From Mangrovibacter yixingensis (lineage in GTDB: Bacteria > Pseudomonadota > Gammaproteobacteria > Enterobacterales > Enterobacteriaceae), in contig NZ_JAIVKM010000001.1 in NCBI RefSeq assembly GCF_020523985.1, positions 1 through 64,000 of the forward strand: 64,000 nt of DNA. The letters run 5' to 3'. Made by a program: the position numbers and the translations under genes. The notes below the pieces were generated by a model, which worked only from the letters and a program-made list of their open reading frames with translations, had not been told where the DNA came from and did no database searches. This document shows positions 47,160 to 54,762 of the stretch, one piece after another (position 1 is the stretch's first letter; each line of letters begins with the position of its first letter).

Positions 47160-48919
47160 AAAATGCACCAAACGTAAAAAAACTACCGGCTGACCTTATG
47201 GAAGAGGCCATTATTTTTGCCGGGGCCGATGCCTGGACGTTTGCGAAAGCGTGGGAGGAAATGAACCCAATAGGCGATACCGTTCCCCCGGTCGTTCTTG
47301 ATAAAAAGCAACTTGCTGAGTTGGAAAATATCCGGATTGTTGATGAAGGGCGTCGTTATGTTCGCGTATGTCGTGGTGGCCAGCTGACTGAAAGACAGAT
47401 AACCATGATTGCCACCAGACTGGCTCTTGCTGGTGTGGAACGTGCTCAACTGTACTCCGAAGGGTATGAATTACTGGAAGACTGGACAGGGCAACTGCCC
47501 CGCCTGAAAGCAGAGGCAGAAGCGGGTAACAGTATGGTTATTGACCGGCCCGGTGTCGGGGTGAACCTGCGGGATTTGGCTGATAATGAAAAGGCGCTCA
47601 TTCTGGCTGAACGCTTTGCCGGTATTGCCATTCATGAGGACAGTGAGGGTGTTTATGCCTACCGTGGTGGCATATGGGAAAAAACATCACTACTTGAACT
47701 CAGTCGCGAAATGGTGGCTATTTATAACGAAAATAAGACTAATTTCAGCAAACGTGCAATTAATAATGTCATTGATGCCCTGAAAATCGTGATCCCCATA
47801 ATGGGGGAGCCACGGCGCAGTTTAATCCCCTTTGCCAACGGTGTTTACGATATGGAAAGCGGGATGTTCTCAGAACACCGCCAGGATAACTGGCTGACTA
47901 ACCATAATGGCGTGACCTATACGCCGGCAGTGCTGGGCGAAAATCTGCGTGACCACGCGCCTAACTTCCATAAATGGCTAAGTTACACATCAGACAGAGA
48001 CGCACTTAAGATGCAGCGTATTGCTGCTGCGCTCTTTATGGTGCTGGCGAACCGGTACGACTGGCAGTTGTTTCTTGAAATAACCGGGGAAGGTGGCAGC
48101 GGGAAAAGCGTTTTTACACATATCGCCACAATGCTGGCCGGCGCACACAATACCGCCAGCGGAAATATGGCATCACTCGACAGCGCCCGGGGACGGGCGC
48201 AGTTCGTCGGCAAGAGTATGATTACGCTGCCTGACCAGCCCAAATATTCAGGGGAAGGGACGGGCATAAAAGCGATTACCGGCGGGGATGCCGTGGAAAT
48301 CGACCCGAAGCATGAACACCAGTACACCGCAGTGCTGAAGACGGTTGTTGTGGCCACGAACAACACCCCGATGATTTTCACTGAACGTGCCGGCGGTGTT
48401 TCCCGGCGCCGGGTGATTTTCCAGTTTAACCGGCGTGTCAGTGAGGAAGACAAGGATCCGGACCTGGCTGGTAAAATATCGGCTGAAATTCCGGTGATTG
48501 TCCGCCGGCTGCTGGCGAACTTTTCTGACCCGGAAAAAGCGCGGGCACTGCTGCTTGAACAGAGGAACAGCGAGGAAGCACTGGAGATTAAACAGAAAAC
48601 GGATCCGCTGTACGCCTTCTGTGCCCATCTTAATATGCTGAACGACTGCGTGGGTATGCTGGTGGGTAACCGTAACCCGCCTTTCTATCCGCGCGTTTAC
48701 ATCTATCACTCCTATCTTGCATTCCTGGAGGCCTACGGGTTCGACAGACCACTGACGCTGAATAAATTTGCCGAAGGAATGGTAAGCGCCATGCGGGAGT
48801 TTAATCACGAGTACCGCAAGGAGAGAAAGACACGGGGCGTGGTGACGAACGTCGAGCTTTCCGAAAGTGCAGAGGACTGGCTGCCGCCGGTACATCCCCT
48901 GGCCGGTCAAAAGAAATGA
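47156..48919 (+). CDS. P4-alpha/D5-type replication helicase (SF3)
   Basis: The 587-residue protein has a D5-N-like middle region (about 150-290), then an SF3 helicase domain with Walker A ITGEGGSGKS (about 309-318). GKSMITLPDQPKYSGEGTGIKAITGGDAVEIDPK and VVVATNNTPMIFTERAGGVSRRRVIFQFNR follow as Walker B, sensor and arginine-finger regions. It resembles the C-terminal half of phage P4 alpha and other phage/plasmid helicases. The first 130 residues lack a visible zinc-finger or TOPRIM primase motif, so primase activity is unsure. The iteron cluster immediately downstream is its probable binding site. Confidence 0.88.
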   Translation: MKNAPNVKKLPADLMEEAIIFAGADAWTFAKAWEEMNPIGDTVPPVVLDKKQLAELENIRIVDEGRRYVRVCRGGQLTERQITMIATRLALAGVERAQLYSEGYELLEDWTGQLPRLKAEAEAGNSMVIDRPGVGVNLRDLADNEKALILAERFAGIAIHEDSEGVYAYRGGIWEKTSLLELSREMVAIYNENKTNFSKRAINNVIDALKIVIPIMGEPRRSLIPFANGVYDMESGMFSEHRQDNWLTNHNGVTYTPAVLGENLRDHAPNFHKWLSYTSDRDALKMQRIAAALFMVLANRYDWQLFLEITGEGGSGKSVFTHIATMLAGAHNTASGNMASLDSARGRAQFVGKSMITLPDQPKYSGEGTGIKAITGGDAVEIDPKHEHQYTAVLKTVVVATNNTPMIFTERAGGVSRRRVIFQFNRRVSEEDKDPDLAGKISAEIPVIVRRLLANFSDPEKARALLLEQRNSEEALEIKQKTDPLYAFCAHLNMLNDCVGMLVGNRNPPFYPRVYIYHSYLAFLEAYGFDRPLTLNKFAEGMVSAMREFNHEYRKERKTRGVVTNVELSESAEDWLPPVHPLAGQKK

Positions 48920-48942
48920 CAGTTCGGATAAACAGGACTAAA

Positions 48943-49188
48943 GGTGTTCATAGTGTTCATAAACCTTAAAAAGTAACTGTAAATCAACTGGATAAACTAT
49001 GAATACCTTTGCTAAAGGTGTTCATAGGGTATTCATAGTGTTCATCGCGGGCTGTCACCGGATGGTTGTTCAATAAACAAAAATATGAACACCATGAACA
49101 CTTAAAACCCCCGTATGTAGACCGGTGTTCATAGTCTAAATATTTGTTTTTAAGGTGATTTATTTTGATTATGAATACCATGAACACC
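48943..49188. other. iteron replication origin of the satellite
   Basis: Eleven copies of a 9-bp iteron GGTGTTCAT (variants AGTGTTCAT, GGTATTCAT) lie in this 246-bp non-coding region. The forward copies are at 48943, 48952, 49017, 49028, 49037 and 49124. The inverted copies (ATGAACACC type) are at 48999, 49085, 49094, 49171 and 49180. P4 alpha recognises GGTGAACA-type iterons in ori and crr. The outermost tandem pairs are inverted relative to each other. The region between 48961 and 49016 is AT-rich and may be the unwinding site. No gene lies in 48920-49333. Confidence 0.75.
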
Positions 49189-49333
49189 CTGAAAGCAAAT
49201 TCCTTAAAACACGCTGACTCACTGACTGTTGTACATCCCGCCAGTTTGATTATCATCGTTTCATAAATCGCAATAATAATGTTGGTTATTGCGATATTTG
49301 AATGTCTGTAACTGACCTGAACATGGAGGCACT

Positions 49334-49507
49334 GTGAAGAAAGCTAATGTAAAACCCGTTCTGTTGAACGGGATGCAGATTGAGGCTCTGAAAGTCATTC
49401 AGGAGCAGGAGCGCCAGAAGTCGGGATTTGGTATTGCGCCATCAATCCATGATGTTGCGCGAAAAGTATTTGATGCCGGATTGTCTAAAATGGAGGCCGG
49501 GCAGTGA
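49334..49507 (+). CDS. unknown 57-residue satellite protein
   Basis: A GTG start at 49334, with GGAGG four bases before it, opens a 57-codon gene: MKKANVKPVLLNGMQIEALK continuing to a helical segment with PSIHDVARKVFDAGLSKME. This resembles small RHH-type or plasmid copy-control proteins in size and N-terminal layout, but I cannot assign it. GTGA overlap couples it to the next gene. Confidence 0.6.
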   Translation: MKKANVKPVLLNGMQIEALKVIQEQERQKSGFGIAPSIHDVARKVFDAGLSKMEAGQ

Positions 49508-50292
49508 GCTACGAAATTAAGATTGGTCAACACAGCATCCAGCTGGCAGGCTATGCCGGCATGGTCAATGCGCCAGCCATGAAGATGGCAGCACTGTACC
49601 GTGGCATGGTCAGTGCCCTGACAGGGCTTCGGGTAACGGCACAGCAGGCAGAGGCAGAAGCTGATTTGCTGGACGCCATACGTAACGATCCCGACCTGAA
49701 TGAACAGGCTAAAACCCGCCGGGCGGGGGAAGCCAGGAACCCGGACACACTCAGGGCATTTTCTAAAGGTGTGGTTGAAGTAAATGAACAGGCCGCCAAT
49801 ATTATGGACTACCTGCATAACCAGCTGGAACCGGTAAAGCCCCTTTCCGGGGATGATGTTCAGGGCTTTATGCGTGACAGTGAAATGCGCCAGGCATTTG
49901 TCCGCATGGACCGGGTCAGCCAGGAAAAAATGCTGATGGCTATGCACAATGGTAAGCACCCGGACCTGGCTGATGCTTTGCTTCGTGCTCATCCCATTTG
50001 TTCAGGACTGACGGCAGAGCAACTTAAAAGGCTGGCATTTTCCCGGATATCAACAGACAACACTGAGGTAATCAGTTCGGTGGCAGAGCTGATTGCGGCA
50101 GTCATTAAAGATATTTCTCAGATAACCGCAGTCCGGACCTGGTATGCCAACCTGGTGTTTGGAACCCACGACGATCCAAACCTCGTTTTACCAAGAATGA
50201 CCAGCCTGACAAAACTGGATGAGTATGTTGGGTCAATGATGAAAATCAGCCAGCGACAGGGGAAACAACCGAGTGAGACACAGGCCGCCTGA
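49504..50292 (+). CDS. unknown 262-residue satellite protein
   Basis: The soluble, helix-rich protein begins MSYEIKIGQHSIQLAGYAGM and has repeated Ala/Glu-rich helices (residues 25-110) and a C-terminal AELIAAVIKDISQITAVRTWY. No domain is recognised. The GTG start overlaps the stop of the preceding 57-residue gene. Its location after the origin suggests a role in packaging, capsid interaction or interference, but the sequence itself does not show it. Confidence 0.72.
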   Translation: MSYEIKIGQHSIQLAGYAGMVNAPAMKMAALYRGMVSALTGLRVTAQQAEAEADLLDAIRNDPDLNEQAKTRRAGEARNPDTLRAFSKGVVEVNEQAANIMDYLHNQLEPVKPLSGDDVQGFMRDSEMRQAFVRMDRVSQEKMLMAMHNGKHPDLADALLRAHPICSGLTAEQLKRLAFSRISTDNTEVISSVAELIAAVIKDISQITAVRTWYANLVFGTHDDPNLVLPRMTSLTKLDEYVGSMMKISQRQGKQPSETQAA

Positions 50293-50341
50293 ATGGCGGC
50301 TTTTTTGTCACCGGGAACAGGTTAACGGAGAGTAATCAGCG

Positions 50342-50833
50342 ATGTTATTAAGCAAATCTGCTTATGCCAGACACATGGGCGTAAGCCGGCAGACGGTGTA
50401 CTCCTGGGCTGCCCGGGGCAGTATCGTACTGTCTGGTGATAAAGTTGATGTTGACGCATCACTGGCCAGACGAAATGCTGTCGCAGCCGCCGGCGTTCAC
50501 CGGACTGAAATGACCTGGGCACAGGCGGCTGTATGGGTATGGGGGCATGATGGTGGCGAACTTTCTGATGGTGTGGAAGGTGGCCAGAGGGTTGAGGCTG
50601 CAGCCACTGAGCTGGGTTTTGATATTCAACACGAACCTGATGAGCAATTACTCATTTTGTTTCGACTGGATGAAGAAACCCACAGCTTTTATGGCAAAGA
50701 CCGTGTGGCAGGCGCTTTACGTTTCCTCCGTTCTGAGCTGGCCTACGTTGCCACAATGCACCCCGATACGCTGGATGACTGGAACAAAACTGGTTTAATG
50801 TCACTCTGCCTGCTGGACGACGAAAAACTGTAA
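50342..50833 (+). CDS. HTH protein resembling the small terminase subunit N-terminus
   Basis: Residues 1-45 (LLSKSAYARHMGVSRQTVYSWAARGSI) form a Nu1/TerS-like winged HTH with the typical S-K-S-x-Y-A-R-x-x-G-V-S-R-x-T-V pattern. The remaining 115 residues are acidic and unassigned (EPDEQLLILFRLDEETHSFYG). TerS homologues in phage satellites redirect packaging of helper-phage particles. That role is a hypothesis here; a plain transcription factor is the alternative. It follows the 262-residue gene by 49 bp and is the last gene before the cargo region. Confidence 0.65.
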   Translation: MLLSKSAYARHMGVSRQTVYSWAARGSIVLSGDKVDVDASLARRNAVAAAGVHRTEMTWAQAAVWVWGHDGGELSDGVEGGQRVEAAATELGFDIQHEPDEQLLILFRLDEETHSFYGKDRVAGALRFLRSELAYVATMHPDTLDDWNKTGLMSLCLLDDEKL

Positions 50834-50852
50834 ACCCCCCAGCCCCTCAAAC

Positions 50853-50889
50853 TTGACACTTTTTCGCGAGAAACTGGGAAAAGTGTCAA
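50853..50889. other. perfect 11-bp hairpin after the last core satellite gene
   Basis: TTGACACTTTT (50853-50863) and AAAAGTGTCAA (50879-50889) are perfect inverted repeats with a 15-nt loop containing TCGCGA. It lies 20 bp past the TerS-like gene. It could be a terminator, although no U-run follows, or a regulator binding site. Confidence 0.55.
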
Positions 50890-51337
50890 CCCAACCTAAC
50901 GGATCCTGACGCCTACGAACAGCAGCTACAGCAGAAGTGTAAAGGGCTGGCGTTGAGATTTGCTGAGCCTTGGCTGTTAGCTTTTGTTAATCCTGATGCG
51001 AAGCTGGGTAGGTGTCAGCCTGTTATGTTTTGTTATGCCTTACTAGGGGAAAGTGTTAACCGCTACTGCTTCAGAAAGCTTCAGTTGCAGATCCTTGGCA
51101 GCACCTGTCAAAACTTGTCATCCGTCGGCATAGCCAGCGGGAATTTTGGCTCTGAACGATCTAAGTTACAGTTGATGTGATCAGTTAATTTTATCTGATC
51201 CATCCAAATTTAACTTAAGTTCCACTTTAACAAGAGACAACCTAACAAATCGGAGGTGAATTCTTTGTTGATTTGATAAATGAAATGTGGCATGAATGTT
51301 TTTTATTTGAAATTTCAACGATAAAGGATCTCGTTTT
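50890..51337 (+). other. 448-bp region upstream of the reverse transcriptase
   Basis: No complete gene is supported here. The left part (50890-51180) has coding-like composition but scattered stops and looks like an eroded element end. The right part is AT-rich and carries the RT promoter. A 31-codon open frame (from about 51247) ends in TGA overlapping the RT start as ATGA. Several reverse-transcriptase defence systems carry a structured RNA in this place, but I cannot delimit one by eye. Confidence 0.4.
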
Positions 51338-52885
51338 ATGAAATTAATTACTGAAATGGAAGCTGATGAAGCTAAGGACTTTTTCTTAAAACATAATAGC
51401 TATTGCAGTTTTCCACTGCCCGTTTACTTTGACTTTTCCCCGCTTTTAGATGCAGTAGATAAATCACTTAAAAGAAAACGAAATGGCATCAAGGATATTG
51501 GATATAAAAAAGCATGTGAATTCGAGGATGTTAATTACACTCTCCAAACTAATAAGGATGGTCATTATTCGTGGAGGCCATTTGATTTAATTCACCCAGC
51601 AATATATGTTCATCTGGTAAATAAAATAACCGAGGAGGATGCTTGGGAGTTATTACTTGAGCGATTTTCTGTTTTTAGTCTCAATGATAAAATTACCTGT
51701 GCAAGTTTACCGAGAGAGTCTGATAATGAAGATGTTTCTGATAATGCTGAAACAGTGTCAGGATGGTGGCGAGATGTAGAACAAGCATCCATCAATAAGG
51801 CCTTAGACTTCAAGTATTTATTTACTACAGACATAGCAAATTTTTATCCATCAATTTATACGCATTCTATTCCTTGGGCAATACATACAAAAGAAGAGGC
51901 CAAAGGTATTAGAGGTGATGATGCGAATCTCGGAAATCGCATCGATCACGCATTAAGACAGATGCGTTGGGGGCAGACAAATGGCATCCCACAAGGTGCC
52001 GTTCTGATGGACTTTATTGCAGAAATAATCCTCGGTTACGCTGATGAATCTCTAACTGAGAAGTTAGAAGAAGAAGATATTACGGAATATAATATTATTA
52101 GATATCGCGATGATTACCGGATTTTTACACAAAGTAAAGAGGATGCTGAGGCAATAGCGAGACACCTAACTGTAATTCTACAAAAATTGGGTCTTCAACT
52201 TAACGCTTCTAAAACATCGCTTTCCGAGGATATAATTCTCAATTCGATGAAAACGGACAAGCAAGAAGCTTTAATGCTTTTTGGGAAAAATGTGTACGCC
52301 ACAACTATTCAAAAAACGCTGTTAAAACTTTTAATTTTTTCACGGAAGTATAAAAACTCTGGGCAACTCCCTAAATATCTCTCTAAAATAAATAAACGTT
52401 TGGAACGGATGAATGAATTAAAAGAAGATGTTTTACCGATAATAAGTATAATTACAGATATAATGGTTAACAATCCACGAACTTTTCCGTCATGTGCATT
52501 AGTTCTTAGTAATGTACTGAAATTTGTGGAAGAAAATGATCAAAAAATTGAGCTGTTATCGCAAATTAGAAGTAAATTCGAGCCTGTCTTGGGAACCGGA
52601 ATTTTAGATATCTGGTTGCAGCGAATTTCTTATCACATTGATAACTCGATAGATTATGATGAGAAGCTTTGCTCTGTTGTATCTGGTGAGTATGATGAGC
52701 CCCATGAGCAAATATGGAATTCAGAATGGATTACCGACAACAATTTTAGAAATGTCGTTTTAGCTACAGAGTTTATCGATTCAGATGAGCTTGAAAACTG
52801 TGAGTCAGTAATACCAGAAGATGAGGTTGTACTTTTCCCGTATGACCATGAGTTTGATGATGAAGATCTCGATGATGAAGATTAA
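51338..52885 (+). CDS. UG/Abi-type reverse transcriptase, probable anti-phage cargo
   Basis: The 515-residue protein has an RT palm. Motif A is TTDIANFYPSIYTHSIPWAI (D165), motif B is NGIPQGAVLMDFIAEI, motif C is IIRYRDDYRIF (Y256-R-D258-D259), and motif D is LGLQLNASKT. The residues after about 310 form an all-helical domain (VTDIMVNNPRTFPSCALVLS-like helices) and an acidic C-terminal tail. It lacks retron VTG and group II maturase/HNH features. This fits the 'unknown group' and abortive-infection RTs (AbiA/AbiK/Abi-P2 and DRT families); I cannot assign the type. It is much AT-richer than its neighbours and sits at the satellite cargo end. AAAGGATCTCGTTTT precedes the ATG. Confidence 0.85.
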   Translation: MKLITEMEADEAKDFFLKHNSYCSFPLPVYFDFSPLLDAVDKSLKRKRNGIKDIGYKKACEFEDVNYTLQTNKDGHYSWRPFDLIHPAIYVHLVNKITEEDAWELLLERFSVFSLNDKITCASLPRESDNEDVSDNAETVSGWWRDVEQASINKALDFKYLFTTDIANFYPSIYTHSIPWAIHTKEEAKGIRGDDANLGNRIDHALRQMRWGQTNGIPQGAVLMDFIAEIILGYADESLTEKLEEEDITEYNIIRYRDDYRIFTQSKEDAEAIARHLTVILQKLGLQLNASKTSLSEDIILNSMKTDKQEALMLFGKNVYATTIQKTLLKLLIFSRKYKNSGQLPKYLSKINKRLERMNELKEDVLPIISIITDIMVNNPRTFPSCALVLSNVLKFVEENDQKIELLSQIRSKFEPVLGTGILDIWLQRISYHIDNSIDYDEKLCSVVSGEYDEPHEQIWNSEWITDNNFRNVVLATEFIDSDELENCESVIPEDEVVLFPYDHEFDDEDLDDED

Positions 52886-52917
52886 ACATTATAATATGTT
52901 ATGAAATTGCTGGAGTA

Positions 52918-52951
52918 ATTCTAGTTAAGGGGATATCCCCTTAACTAGAAT
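52918..52951. terminator. perfect 34-bp palindrome after the RT gene
   Basis: Two 17-bp arms (left ATTCTAGTTAAGGGGAT) meet with no loop, 33 bp past the RT stop. As RNA this folds to a long hairpin with a minimal loop. It is probably the RT terminator, although a protein-binding or recombination palindrome is possible. Confidence 0.65.
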
Positions 52952-52975
52952 ACTGCGGGGGTATACAAAGTGGTC

Positions 52976-52996
52976 TGGGGGTACTTTTGGGGGTAT
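52976..52996 (+). repeat. right 21-bp end repeat
   Basis: This segment is 20/21 identical to 41692-41712 (two GGGGGTA units) and lies 62 bp before the right attachment remnant. A further GGGGGTA is at about 52957. Together with the left copy it frames the element. Confidence 0.55.
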
Positions 52997-53057
52997 GTTA
53001 AAAGGTGTTACGATAAAAAATAATTAAAAATCAAAGCTATACTGTGTTATGATGTGT

Positions 53058-53077
53058 TCCTATTATCCCATTTCAAC
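53058..53077 (+). repeat. degenerate right attachment site (attR)
   Basis: TCCTATTATC is followed directly by CCATTTCAAC, whereas thrW has GGCA between them. The lost four bases remove the tRNA acceptor end, so this copy is imperfect. It predicts an element of about 11.5 kb. The remainder of 52997-53233 shows no gene. Confidence 0.55.
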
Positions 53078-53233
53078 TTCCCCAAACGTCCGTGTTCATC
53101 AATAAATCCTCTGATTTATAACGATTTTTCCGCTTTTTAGTCCATCATCGTCCGTAACCATCCAGTAGAACCCGATACCGAGTGCGTACAGGATTGTGTA
53201 TATGTTCCTGTTCGGTCCTGGATTCCTATACAC

Positions 53234-53491
53234 ATGCCTTTAAACGATATGCAGATTCGCCGCGTCTATACACTTGGAGATGGGCAATGGTCCTTATTGC
53301 TTATTGAACCTAATGGAAGCAAGAGTTGGCGGTTCCGTTATCGTTTTGCCGGTAAAACAAAAAATGATCTCGCTTGTGGTTTACCCGACGATCATTCTCG
53401 CCGATGCCCGTTCCCATCGTGACGATGCCCGAAAACTGGTCGCGGAAGGAAAGAACCCGAGTGAGGTTCGAAAAGAGCAGAAGATTGTGTA
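53234..53491 (+). pseudogene. truncated, frameshifted second integrase
   Basis: The first frame reads MPLNDMQIRRVYTLGDGQWSLLLIEPNGSKSWRFRYRFAGK, the DUF4102 start of a P4-type integrase. Near 53360 the reading shifts to the next frame, giving LVVYPTIILADARSHRDDARKLVAEGKNPSEVRKEQKI. The gene is then cut by an IS remnant at 53488. The catalytic domain is absent. It is a different integrase from the intact copy at 41743, so it marks an older island at the same tRNA. Confidence 0.85.
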
Positions 53492-53775
53492 AGCATCCCT
53501 GCAATCCGGACCATTCACTTTTAGAGATCTTCCGACATACTGTATATGTCCCCTGAGGAGATCACCATGCGTAAAGCCCGATTCACCGAATGCCAGATCA
53601 TTGCTGTTCAGGATCCTGAATGAAGCGAGGAAAATCACAGAGCGCTGGCTAACGGAATACAACAGTGAGCGGCCCCATAAATCCCTGAATAACCTGACGC
53701 CGGAAGAGTACCGGCTGATGGCTGAAACCCCGGAAATCTCAAAAAGTGCGTGGAACTAAAATAGGTATGCTTACA
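53488..53775 (+). mobile_element. internally deleted IS3-family (IS407-like) remnant
   Basis: The ends TGTAAGCATCCCT (left) and AGGTATGCTTACA (right, inverted) form imperfect terminal inverted repeats. Inside, ATG at 53567 begins an OrfA start (MRKARFTECQIIAV) that joins, near 53610, to the C-terminus of an OrfB DDE transposase (NEARKITERWLTEYNSERPH, then SLNNLTPEEYRLMAE) ending at 53759. Some 800-900 bp of the usual element are missing. No obvious target duplication is seen. It is immobile. Confidence 0.8.
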
Positions 53776-53778
53776 CTG

Positions 53779-54678
53779 TCACCATCGCAATTCTTTAAAA
53801 TGTTCTTTCAGATAATCAATAAATTTTTGAGTGCGAGCGGGCCTGTTTTTTTCACGTTGTCCGGTTAATGCAACAATATTTGCCTCAGGTAGCGAGAACT
53901 CTTCAAGTAGACTGATCAGGGTTCCATTTTTAAGTGCAGAGCTAACATCCCATTCTGAACGGACCATAATTCCCATTCCATCAAGGGCCCATCGTTTAAT
54001 AGCCCGACCGTCATTACTTGCAAGTCTCGGGCTGATCCGAACCAAAATCTCTCCTTCCTTACTGGTAAACTTCCAGCGCGTTACATCTTCACTGTTTTCT
54101 CTCAACACCAGGCAGCTGTGGTTTTTCAGTTCATTTGGATGACTGAGAGCACCAACTTGCGATAAGTAAAGCGGGGAGGCGCACAAATATCGGCGGTTAT
54201 CAGCGATCTTAGTGCAGTACAGAGAGGTATCCCTGAGATGACCAATGTAAATTACCACATCCCATTTTTCTGTCTGCATCCAGTTGGGGTTATCAGAGAG
54301 GGTGAGGTCTGCGGAGAGTTCTGGATAACGAGCAGTAAATTCCGCTAACAAAGGAGCAATATACTCCGTTCCAAACCCCAGCGGTGCCAGCACGCGTAAC
54401 ACACCTGTTACTTTTCCTTTTTTGATGTCGATAGTTTCCTGAAGCGCGTCAATCTCAGCGATTATCTTCTGCGCATTTTTAAAGAGTATTTCCCCTTCCT
54501 CGGTAAGTCGTACCTGTCTTGAAGGTCTCTGAATAAGGCGTACACCAAGTTTCGCCTCAATATTTTGCAGGCGCTGTGTGACAGAAGGTGGCGTAATATC
54601 CAAAAATCTGGATGCAGCGCTCAACGAATTACTGGTCGCTACCACACTAAAGAAACGAAGGTCATCGCTGTTGATCAT
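53779..54678 (-). CDS. LysR-family regulator of the amino-acid cassette
   Basis: The 299-residue protein has an N-terminal HTH (DDLRFFSVVATSNSLSAASRFLDITPPSVTQRLQNIEAKLG) and a LysR effector domain (about 90-295). It is divergent from the PLP-enzyme operon, with 84 bp between starts, so it likely activates that operon in response to its substrate. Its stop codon lies only a few bases from the IS end at 53775. The C-terminus ...LKEHFKELRW looks natural for the family, so truncation is probably slight or absent. Confidence 0.88.
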   Translation of the reverse strand: MINSDDLRFFSVVATSNSLSAASRFLDITPPSVTQRLQNIEAKLGVRLIQRPSRQVRLTEEGEILFKNAQKIIAEIDALQETIDIKKGKVTGVLRVLAPLGFGTEYIAPLLAEFTARYPELSADLTLSDNPNWMQTEKWDVVIYIGHLRDTSLYCTKIADNRRYLCASPLYLSQVGALSHPNELKNHSCLVLRENSEDVTRWKFTSKEGEILVRISPRLASNDGRAIKRWALDGMGIMVRSEWDVSSALKNGTLISLLEEFSLPEANIVALTGQREKNRPARTQKFIDYLKEHFKELRW

Positions 54679-54762
54679 TAGGATGTAACCTAATTAGTAA
54701 TTGGGTTTGGTTGCATTTTAAACATATTTGCGAGGTGAGAGAATCATCTTATGTAAACGGAG

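Noticed and set aside
47983-48910. Antisense frames inside the helicase gene
   Set aside because: They are complementary to the conserved SF3 helicase domain and have no independent support.
48943-49188. Repeated 9-mers resembling a CRISPR array
   Set aside because: The units are too short, occur in both orientations, have irregular spacing and lie beside a replication helicase with no cas genes. They are iterons.
51338-52885. Reading the reverse transcriptase as a retron or group II intron protein
   Set aside because: There is no retron VTG motif, no recognisable msr/msd, no maturase or HNH domain and no intron boundary motifs.
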